A stretch of DNA of 7,557 bases from positions 1 to 7,557 of the forward strand of contig JANXYF010000006.1 in NCBI GenBank assembly GCA_025350175.1, in the 5' to 3' direction. This DNA comes from Nitrosopumilales archaeon (GTDB taxonomy: Archaea > Thermoproteota > Nitrososphaeria > Nitrososphaerales > Nitrosopumilaceae). The position numbers and the translations under genes were made by a program. The notes under the pieces are model-generated. The model searched no databases. It was given only the letters and a program-made list of their open reading frames with translations, and was not told the DNA's origin. Position 1 is the stretch's first letter, and each line of letters opens with the position of its first letter. Below are positions 1 to 5,202 of the stretch, piece by piece.

Positions 1-128
1 GTAGCGCCGGAACTTGACACTTCATGTGCTGGTTCTGGTTTTGGTGCTTCTGCTGGTTTGAATCCTGCTGGAAGTGTACCATGAGTTGGACCTGATGCAG
101 CTGGTCTTTGTTGTGGTTTTGGTTCTGG
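1..128. repeat. 128-bp exact direct repeat, copy 1
   Basis: Bases 1-128 are identical to 439-566, a shift of 438 bp (146 codons), so the reading frame of the minus-strand repeat protein is kept. The first mismatch is at 129 (g) against 567 (t). The repeat may extend left beyond the window. Identity includes third codon positions, which suggests recent duplication or gene conversion. Confidence 0.97.
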
Positions 129-806
129 GGGCGGTGGTGCTTTGTGTCCCTCTTCTACTTCGTAAGATTCTGCTGCTTCGGCACCTTTTGCTTTCCACAG
201 AGATTTCTTTTCTTGTGGTTTCGTACCTGCTGGTAATGTTCCACGTTGAGTCTGTGGTTCATCATGCTCTGGTTCCGATGAGGGAGTTGGTGGAGCTGTT
301 GTTGTTGTAGTTGAACTACCAGTGAACTGTTTGTCAGCTGGATGATATGATAATCTCTTTCTTGTTGCAAAGTATTTGTTTCCAGTATACCCTGTTGAGC
401 TAAGTTTAGCATATGCAGGTGCAACTTCTCCTGGTTCTGTAGCGCCGGAACTTGACACTTCATGTGCTGGTTCTGGTTTTGGTGCTTCTGCTGGTTTGAA
501 TCCTGCTGGAAGTGTACCATGAGTTGGACCTGATGCAGCTGGTCTTTGTTGTGGTTTTGGTTCTGGTTTTGGAGCTTCAGTGTGTTTCATTCCTGCTGGA
601 AGTGTACCATGAGTTGGACCTGATGCAGCTGGTCTTTGTTGTGGTTTTGGTTCTGGTTTTGGAGCTTCAGTGTGTTTGACTTGAGATGATAAATTAGAAA
701 GCTTTGCTTCAAGCTCTGCTATTTTTGCTTCTAGTTCTGCTGTGTTGGAACCTTCTGTAACTTTTTTAATAGAACGTGGTTTTTTTGGTTGTGATTCTTT
801 AGACAT
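1..806 (-). CDS. Pro/Glu/Lys/Ala-rich repeat protein with N-terminal coiled coil (C-terminus off the window)
   Basis: This frame is open from ATG at 806-804 to the left edge: 268 codons and no stop, so the C-terminus is missing. I do not recognise the family and assign no function. The N-terminus is basic (MSKESQPKKPRSIKK), then residues 22-44 form a short heptad-like coiled coil (AELEAKIAELEAKL). After that comes low-complexity sequence built on EAPKPEPKPQQRP followed by THGTLPAG. GTLPAG occurs at about residues 67, 97, 189 and 243. A less repetitive segment (about 127-165) contains aromatic and basic residues (GYTGNKYFATRKRLSYHP) and ends in a Thr run. There is no signal peptide or membrane segment, so I infer a cytoplasmic, mostly disordered protein, possibly oligomerising through the coiled coil as a scaffold or nucleic-acid-associated factor. 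The identical repeats at DNA level preserve the frame. That the ORF is a gene is well supported; its role is unknown. Confidence 0.85.
   Translation of the reverse strand, partial: MSKESQPKKPRSIKKVTEGSNTAELEAKIAELEAKLSNLSSQVKHTEAPKPEPKPQQRPAASGPTHGTLPAGMKHTEAPKPEPKPQQRPAASGPTHGTLPAGFKPAEAPKPEPAHEVSSSGATEPGEVAPAYAKLSSTGYTGNKYFATRKRLSYHPADKQFTGSSTTTTTAPPTPSSEPEHDEPQTQRGTLPAGTKPQEKKSLWKAKGAEAAESYEVEEGHKAPPPPEPKPQQRPAASGPTHGTLPAGFKPAEAPKPEPAHEVSSSGA
439..566. repeat. 128-bp exact direct repeat, copy 2
   Basis: This is the second copy of the 128-bp repeat, identical to 1-128. On the minus strand it encodes the segment running from PEPKPQQRP through GTLPAGFKPAEAPKPEP to HEVSSSGA. It overlaps the first unit of the 90-bp tandem repeat at 501-680. 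Confidence 0.97.
501..680. repeat. Two tandem 90-bp units (30-aa protein repeat)
   Basis: Bases 501-590 and 591-680 are two head-to-tail 90-bp units. The first 87 bases of each are identical; only the last three differ (cat against gac). The unit encodes a 30-residue protein repeat containing HTEAPKPEPKPQQRPAASG and then PTHGTLPAG. Part of the unit recurs at 63-128. The period is a multiple of three, so copy-number change would keep the frame. Confidence 0.96.
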
Positions 807-829
807 GTAGTAGTTGTGAGATATAGCAG

Positions 830-837
830 TTTATTTA
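830..837 (-). promoter_or_regulatory. TATA box of the repeat-protein gene
   Basis: On the minus strand these bases read TAAATAAA, with the upstream base of the box 31 nt before the ATG at 806. That spacing fits an archaeal TBP site driving a leaderless or very short-leader mRNA. Inferred from position and composition only. Confidence 0.5.
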
Positions 838-880
838 CATTTTGATCAAGTTCAGATCTGATACCCTTAATCATGAAGTT

Positions 881-887
881 TTATATG
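881..887 (+). promoter_or_regulatory. TATA box of the 910-1287 gene
   Basis: TTATATG starts 29 nt upstream of the TTG at 910. This supports transcription starting at or just before that TTG and helps choose it as the start codon. Confidence 0.55.
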
Positions 888-909
888 AAGCAGGAGCGTA
901 TTTTAGGCG

Positions 910-1287
910 TTGGACGACTTTGAGAAGGAATATCCAGGCTTTGACTGGAAAAACATCCCAGCCTACAAGCACCCTGGAGGAAGGAATTGTCCTTGTCCAA
1001 AGCACGAATACATTCGAGAGCAAATAGGCGTAGCAAAGACTGTAAGCCAGACATCAAAGGAGGTAAGTAATATCACACTCAAGTTTTGCCCAGATCATTA
1101 CAACGTATACCTCAATGAAGTAATCCCATCCATGCCACTAAAATACAGAATTTTAACAAAAATTGCACTCAAGATAGGTGCAATAAAGATAGAGCAACTA
1201 AAGTATATGCAATCAGACCAATGTTTTTACTGTAGATTTGGATCCGGGGGACATGATAAGAAGAATGAACTTCCCCCTATTTTCTAA
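910..1287 (+). CDS. Cys/His-rich hypothetical protein, 125 aa
   Basis: I do not recognise a named family. The start is TTG at 910. An in-frame TAG at 904-906 excludes a longer form, and a TATA-like box lies 29 nt upstream. The 125-residue protein has three spaced metal-ligand-like clusters: C27-P-C29-x2-H32, C60-x2-H63 and C105-x2-C108. This suggests one or two structural zinc (or other metal) sites, but no canonical finger is complete. The N-terminus is acidic and aromatic (DDFEKEYPGFDW). The middle (about 74-100) is Lys/Ile-rich and probably helical. There is no signal peptide or clear membrane helix. Its stop interlocks with that of the convergent zinc-finger gene (bases 1284-1287 are shared). 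A protein conserved within related archaea is likely, but the role is unknown. Confidence 0.75.
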   Translation: MDDFEKEYPGFDWKNIPAYKHPGGRNCPCPKHEYIREQIGVAKTVSQTSKEVSNITLKFCPDHYNVYLNEVIPSMPLKYRILTKIALKIGAIKIEQLKYMQSDQCFYCRFGSGGHDKKNELPPIF

Positions 1288-1514
1288 ATTGGACTAATCA
1301 AGACTTTGGGTTTATTGGGTGTGTCATGATGACATTTTTTCCCACAAAGTGGACATGTTATTCTATCAAGAAATATACATTGACAGATATGAGATTTCAT
1401 ATAGCTATCTGCAGTTTTAGAAAATTCACCAGTTCCATTACAAAATGAGCATTGAGTATCAAGAAGGAGAATTTTTCCCTGACCTCCACAAACTGTACAT
1501 TTTTGTTCGGTCAA
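1284..1514 (-). CDS. Small DnaJ-type zinc-finger protein, 76 aa
   Basis: This 76-residue protein contains two CxxCxGxG-type motifs like those of the DnaJ/Hsp40 cysteine-rich domain: C6-x2-C9-G-G-Q-G and C22-x2-C25-N-G-T-G. A second Cys/His cluster follows (C44, C46, C54-x2-C57, C61, H62, H63). No J-domain is present, so it is not a DnaJ chaperone; it is a stand-alone zinc-ribbon-like protein whose partner is unknown. The start is TTG at 1514-1512. The frame is closed by TAA at 1544-1542, and no ATG lies between. A TTTAATTA box sits 32 nt upstream. The gene converges on the 910-1287 gene with a 4-bp overlap of stop codons, so transcripts of the two should be antisense at their 3' ends. The zinc-binding call is firm; function is open. 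Confidence 0.8.
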   Translation of the reverse strand: MTEQKCTVCGGQGKILLLDTQCSFCNGTGEFSKTADSYMKSHICQCIFLDRITCPLCGKKCHHDTPNKPKVLISPI

Positions 1515-1538
1515 CTTGATGGTATTGACTTTATAGGA

Positions 1539-1546
1539 TAATTAAA
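1539..1546 (-). promoter_or_regulatory. Candidate TATA box of the zinc-finger gene
   Basis: On the minus strand these bases read TTTAATTA, beginning 32 nt before the TTG at 1514. A second candidate, TATAAAG at 1535-1529, is only 21 nt upstream and would place the transcription start inside the gene. The farther box is preferred. Confidence 0.4.
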
Positions 1547-1596
1547 GTTCTTTTGTTAGATCTTTTTTTGGGCATCGGGTAAAAATCTAGTTAAGC

Positions 1597-1602
1597 TTAT
1601 AC
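1597..1602 (+). promoter_or_regulatory. TATA box of the UbiD-family gene
   Basis: TTATAC begins exactly 28 nt before the GTG at 1625. The same hexamer at the same distance precedes the proposed TTG of the small zinc-finger gene at 6319. A purine-rich AAG just upstream could serve as part of a BRE. Confidence 0.55.
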
Positions 1603-1624
1603 GACATACAAATCCAGTAAAGGC

Positions 1625-3067
1625 GTGCCTATTGAAGATCTTTCCGAGTTTGTTGAAAAATTAGAAAAAGCAGGTGAGCTTAAAAGAGTAAAAACCCAAG
1701 TTGATGCAGACCTAGAGATTTCTGAAATTCTAAGCAGAGTAATGTATTCTAATGGTCCAGCAATACTTTTTGAAAATGTCAAAAATTATGATATGCCAGT
1801 TCTTGCAAATGCGTTTGGTTCTCTAAAACGACTTGAAATTGGATTAGAGACATCAGACTTTACAGAAATAGGTCAAAGAATTGTTGACATAACAAAGATG
1901 GAGATGCCTACTGGAATTTTTGACAAGTTAAGAAAACTCCCAGAACTTTCAAAGATGGTAGACATTGCACCAAAGTTGCAAAAAAGTGGTCCAGTTACAG
2001 AAGTTATAGAAGATACACCATCGTTTGATAAAATTCCAATTCTGAAAACATGGCCAAAGGACGCGAGCAAGTTTATCACATTTGGGTTAATTGCAACGCG
2101 TCATCCTGAGACAGGTGTAAGAAATCTAGGTGTATACAGGATGCAAATTCTTGATAGTACTCATGCGCTTATGCATTGGCAAAAACACAAACGTGGTGCA
2201 CATCATTATGATATAAAGAAAGATTCCGGAAGTAAAATTGAGGCTGCAATAATAATTGGCGGAGACCCAGCTACAGTATTTTCTGCAGTAGCACCTGTGC
2301 CAGAAGGACTAGACAAGTATGTCTTTGCAGGAATTACAAGAAAGACTGGAATCAAGACAGTAAAATGTAAAACAATTGATCTAGAAGTTCCTGCCAATGC
2401 AGAGATAGTATTGGAAGGGTATGTGGATCCTTCAGACATTAGAATGGAAGGACCGTTTGGAGATCATACGGGATACTATACGCCGCCTGAACCATATCCA
2501 GTATTTACATTAACTGGAATCATGCGAAGGCAAAAACCAATTTACCTAACAACAATTGTTGGAAAACCAATACTAGAAGACGCATTCATTGGAAAAGTGA
2601 TTGAGCGTTCATTCTTACCTCTTATCAAAATGTTCCATCCAGAAGTAGTTGATTTTTCAATGCCAGCATCAGGATGGTTCCAAGGCATGGCAATAATTTC
2701 AATCAAGAAAAGATATCCAGGACAGGCAAAAAAAGTAATGATGGGTCTTTGGGGAATGGGACAACTTGCATTAACCAAGATCTTTGTAGTAGTTGATGAA
2801 GACGTAAACGTTCATGACTTGAATGATGTAATTTGGGCAATCACTACAAGGGCAGATGCTGCAAGGGATACTACAATAATTAACAACACTCCAACTGATA
2901 CACTTGATCCTGCTTCTCCTCTAGTAAACTTGGGTTCAAAACTTGGAATTGATGCAACCCAGAAAACAAAGGAGGAAGGATATCAAAGAGATGTACAAGA
3001 ATTGGTAAAATCAGATGAGACCACAAAGAAGATAGTAGATTCCAAATGGTCTAGCTATGGCATCTAG
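1625..3067 (+). CDS. ubiD: UbiD-family prenyl-FMN-dependent decarboxylase
   Basis: This 480-aa protein matches the UbiD family along its length (E. coli UbiD is about 497 aa). UbiD enzymes remove a carboxylate from aromatic or unsaturated acids using prenylated FMN made by UbiX. Visible motifs are NLGVYRMQ (167-174, with the catalytic-type Arg172), MHWQKHKRGA (183-192), MEGPFGDHTGYY (274-285, with Glu275 and Asp280 completing the Arg-Glu-Glu/Asp set), and the conserved C-terminal stretch around VIWAITTRADAARD (402-415). The start is GTG at 1625: an in-frame TAA at 1592-1594 and no other start codon lie upstream, and a TATA box is 28 nt before it. It converges on mqnC with interlocked stops, which favours a late decarboxylation in menaquinone synthesis (an MqnL-like role). 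The alternative is anhydromevalonate-phosphate decarboxylase of the archaeal mevalonate route. Family is certain, substrate is not. No ubiX is in the window. Confidence 0.92.
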   Translation: MPIEDLSEFVEKLEKAGELKRVKTQVDADLEISEILSRVMYSNGPAILFENVKNYDMPVLANAFGSLKRLEIGLETSDFTEIGQRIVDITKMEMPTGIFDKLRKLPELSKMVDIAPKLQKSGPVTEVIEDTPSFDKIPILKTWPKDASKFITFGLIATRHPETGVRNLGVYRMQILDSTHALMHWQKHKRGAHHYDIKKDSGSKIEAAIIIGGDPATVFSAVAPVPEGLDKYVFAGITRKTGIKTVKCKTIDLEVPANAEIVLEGYVDPSDIRMEGPFGDHTGYYTPPEPYPVFTLTGIMRRQKPIYLTTIVGKPILEDAFIGKVIERSFLPLIKMFHPEVVDFSMPASGWFQGMAIISIKKRYPGQAKKVMMGLWGMGQLALTKIFVVVDEDVNVHDLNDVIWAITTRADAARDTTIINNTPTDTLDPASPLVNLGSKLGIDATQKTKEEGYQRDVQELVKSDETTKKIVDSKWSSYGI

Positions 3068-4182
3068 TATGTTCTAACAACATTATAGAAATTATCGCGC
3101 TCATCAACGTCATAGCCGATTTGTTTTACTGCCTGGATTATTCTTGCACCAGTAAGTTCAGTGGAACGGGCCCCTGTACAAGAGACAACCTCCTCACCAA
3201 GAAGAGTCCCACCAAAGTCATCAGCACCATATTGCAATGCCATTTGAGCCATTGCAACCCCATTTGTAAGCCAAGAAGATTGTATGTGAGGAATCAAGTC
3301 GTTATACATTATCCTAGATATTGCAATCATCTTCAAAAGCTGAGTTCCACCTGCAGGATATTGTACTGTTTCTTGTTTCTGCATCAAAGTATTGTTTGGC
3401 TCAAAACTCCATGGAATAAACGCCATGAATCCATTTGTCTTTTCCTGTAATTTTGCAATTTTTATAAAGTGCTCTGCAATGTCATCTCTAGTTTCAACAT
3501 GTCCATACATCAGGGTAGCAGATGCAGGAATTCCAAGACCGTGTGCTTCTTCCATGATTCTAAGCCATGTATTACTTGAGATCTTTTTTGGGCTGATTAT
3601 TTGTTTTACTGCATCAACTAGAATCTCAGCACCTGCACCTGGAATTGATTGCATTCCAGATTCTTTCAGTCTGGATAAAACCTCTTTTGTACTGGTATGT
3701 TCAACTTTTGAAATCATATCTATTTCAGATGCAGACAGTCCGTGAATTCCAACTTTGGGAAATTTTCCCCTAATCAATTTGAACGCATTTTCAAAATATT
3801 CAATCTTAAGAGAGGGGTTATGTCCTCCTTGAAACATTACTTGGGTTACACCAAACATCTCCCAAGCTTCTTTTACTCTTGATTCAATTTGATCAAGTGT
3901 TACAGTATAAGATTCTTCATGACCTGGAGATCTGTAAAATGCACAAAACTTACAATCTGTAATACATACATTTGTGTAATTTAAAATCATATTATTTATA
4001 AAAGAAGAACGTCGTCCAAACTTTTTTCTTGTCAAGTAACCTGCAACAAGTCCCATCAGATGGACATCATTAGAATCCAAAAGCCTTCTACATTCATCAA
4101 TACCAAGTCTTTTACCACCAAGAGAATTTTCTAATATATCACCAATTTCAGAATGATGAAGTTGTTCTGTCAGTTGACTCAA
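3064..4182 (-). CDS. mqnC: MqnC-like radical SAM enzyme (cyclic dehypoxanthine futalosine synthase)
   Basis: This 372-aa radical SAM protein has the CxxxCxxC cluster motif at C73, C77 and C80 within LNYTNVCITDCKFCAFYR, which would bind a 4Fe-4S cluster. In the MqnC/MqnE/CofH superfamily the details point to MqnC: SIPGAGAEIL (179-188), ISPKKISSNTWL (196-207), YGHVETRDD (226-234) and GFMAFIPWSFEPNNT (251-265). MqnE usually has AFIPL and a CRFCAF context with ICPGKIS. MqnC converts dehypoxanthine futalosine to the cyclic form in the futalosine menaquinone pathway. The start is TTG at 4182; a TAA at 4203-4201 closes the frame upstream, no ATG is available, and a TTAAATA box lies 31 nt before it. 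It converges with the UbiD gene and is divergent from aroA'. CofH (F420 synthesis) is the main alternative, less likely from the motifs. Confidence 0.85.
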   Translation of the reverse strand: MSQLTEQLHHSEIGDILENSLGGKRLGIDECRRLLDSNDVHLMGLVAGYLTRKKFGRRSSFINNMILNYTNVCITDCKFCAFYRSPGHEESYTVTLDQIESRVKEAWEMFGVTQVMFQGGHNPSLKIEYFENAFKLIRGKFPKVGIHGLSASEIDMISKVEHTSTKEVLSRLKESGMQSIPGAGAEILVDAVKQIISPKKISSNTWLRIMEEAHGLGIPASATLMYGHVETRDDIAEHFIKIAKLQEKTNGFMAFIPWSFEPNNTLMQKQETVQYPAGGTQLLKMIAISRIMYNDLIPHIQSSWLTNGVAMAQMALQYGADDFGGTLLGEEVVSCTGARSTELTGARIIQAVKQIGYDVDERDNFYNVVRTY

Positions 4183-4205
4183 TTGACTGTGATTTTCCTT
4201 TTATT

Positions 4206-4213
4206 GTATTTAA
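4206..4213 (-). promoter_or_regulatory. TATA box of mqnC
   Basis: On the minus strand this reads TTAAATAC, beginning 31 nt upstream of the TTG at 4182. Spacing fits a near-leaderless transcript and supports the TTG start. Confidence 0.5.
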
Positions 4214-4328
4214 TCCTTTGAAAAATAAAAATGATTTTGATTAACAAATAGACGTATTTTACCTTCTCTTAAATGAGTCAAATTTTAGATAATAAAAAAC
4301 AATTTCAAAAAAGTATTCATACAATTCT

Positions 4329-4362
4329 TATTTTGATCACAGTTTTTACAGTTATCAAAATA
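4329..4362. promoter_or_regulatory. 9-bp inverted repeat, candidate operator between mqnC and aroA'
   Basis: TATTTTGAT (4329-4337) is exactly inverted as ATCAAAATA (4354-4362), with a 16-bp spacer. A further ATTTTGAT lies at 4234-4241, nearer mqnC. The site is just upstream of the proposed aroA' TATA box, inside a 237-bp divergent intergenic region, which is where a dimeric regulator would bind. AT-rich DNA makes chance occurrence possible. Confidence 0.3.
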
Positions 4363-4387
4363 GAAATTCATCACATTTCCCCGCTAT

Positions 4388-4394
4388 TTTTAAG
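4388..4394 (+). promoter_or_regulatory. TATA-like box of the aroA'-aroB' operon
   Basis: TTTTAAG begins 32 nt before the ATG at 4420. It argues for ATG 4420 as the real start, since a box here would lie inside the coding region of any longer form. Confidence 0.45.
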
Positions 4395-4419
4395 TAGGGC
4401 ACATCAACGATTAACTCCA

Positions 4420-5202
4420 ATGGTAACCGGCCACCAGATTCGAATGAATCGTATTCTACGTAATGGTAAGATGCTTTGCATACCTATGGATCATGGGATA
4501 TCCAGCGGTCCACTAAAAGGAATTGAGGATCCTTATGCTTTAATTTACAATTGCCAACACTTTGGCCTCACATCAGTCATAATCAATAAAGGGATTTTCA
4601 AAAATCTTCCAAAGCCCACCAAGATTGGACTCATTGTACATTTTTCAGGCAGTACTTCTCTTTCCATGTCACCAAATAGGAAGATGCTAACAGGCTCAGT
4701 TGAAGAGGCATTACGATTAGGTGCAGATGGAGTTTCACTTCACATCAACATTGGAGGAAAGGAAGAACCAGAAATGATAGAACAACTTGGCAGAATTGCA
4801 GACGACTGTCACAAATGGAGTATGCCTCTCTTAGCAATGATGTATCCACGAGGTGAGAATGTCAAGAATCCACACGACCCAGAGATAGTTGGACATGTTG
4901 CAAGAATTGGAGCAGAGTGTGGTGCAGACATAGTAAAGACACTTTACACTGGAGATATAGATTCATTCAAAAAAATTGTCAAGAGTACTCCAGTACCTAT
5001 TGTAATAGCTGGAGGTCCCAAGGCAAAGACAGACAAGGATGTATTACAAATGACTGAAGAAGCCATGGAATCTGGAGCCAAAGGAGTAACATATGGTAGA
5101 AATATTTTTGAACATAAAGATCCAGCCAAGATGACTCGTGCTCTTTCTGCAATAATATTTAGAAAAGAATCAGCAAAGGATGCAGCGAAGTATCTTGAGT
5201 AA
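4420..5202 (+). CDS. aroA': 2-amino-3,7-dideoxy-D-threo-hept-6-ulosonate (ADH) synthase, class I aldolase
   Basis: This 260-aa protein belongs to the DhnA/FbaB class I aldolase family. The archaeal member starts the alternative shikimate route by joining aspartate semialdehyde to a C3 unit derived from a 6-deoxy-5-ketohexose phosphate, giving ADH. Key residues are visible: Asp24 in IPMDHG, Tyr142 in MYPRGE, the Schiff-base Lys173 in ADIVKTLYTGD, and phosphate-loop-like IAGGPK (196-201) and YGRNIF (225-230). The frame is open further upstream to ATG 4273, but those 49 residues are AT-biased, resemble no family member and would span a TATA-like box. Met at 4420 puts PMDHG at the usual distance from the N-terminus. 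It overlaps aroB' by 23 bp, a two-gene operon. A generic fructose-bisphosphate aldolase is the alternative, made unlikely by the aroB' partner. Confidence 0.92.
   Translation: MVTGHQIRMNRILRNGKMLCIPMDHGISSGPLKGIEDPYALIYNCQHFGLTSVIINKGIFKNLPKPTKIGLIVHFSGSTSLSMSPNRKMLTGSVEEALRLGADGVSLHINIGGKEEPEMIEQLGRIADDCHKWSMPLLAMMYPRGENVKNPHDPEIVGHVARIGAECGADIVKTLYTGDIDSFKKIVKSTPVPIVIAGGPKAKTDKDVLQMTEEAMESGAKGVTYGRNIFEHKDPAKMTRALSAIIFRKESAKDAAKYLE

Noticed and set aside
74..520. Open frames on both strands inside the repeat region (a hydrophobic Leu/Val-rich plus-strand frame at 74-310 and a Gln/His-rich minus-strand frame at 155-520)
   Set aside because: They are out-of-frame shadows of the long minus-strand repeat ORF. 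Their odd composition comes from reading Pro/Lys/Glu codons in other frames.
501..680. The tandem repeat as a CRISPR-like array or noncoding repeat
   Set aside because: There are no unique spacers between repeats, the 90-bp period is contiguous, and it translates in frame as a protein repeat.
842..1027. A 61-codon plus-strand frame overlapping the start of the 910 gene
   Set aside because: It is in a different frame, has no recognisable motifs, and would run through the TATA box of the 910-1287 gene, whose frame has the Cys/His pattern.
1563..1569. T7 tract as a terminator of a plus-strand gene
   Set aside because: It lies about 275 nt past the nearest plus-strand stop, beyond the whole convergent gene; a closer T6 at 1335-1340 is more plausible. 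I see no small RNA here.
3121..3745. Plus-strand frames antisense to mqnC
   Set aside because: They are shadows: the opposite strand carries a full radical SAM protein with an intact CxxxCxxC motif.
4273..4419. N-terminal 49-residue extension of aroA', or a separate small membrane peptide (it contains a hydrophobic stretch)
   Set aside because: There is no stop before the aldolase domain, the composition is that of AT-rich intergenic DNA, and it covers the inverted repeat and TATA-like box. The family starts near PMDHG.
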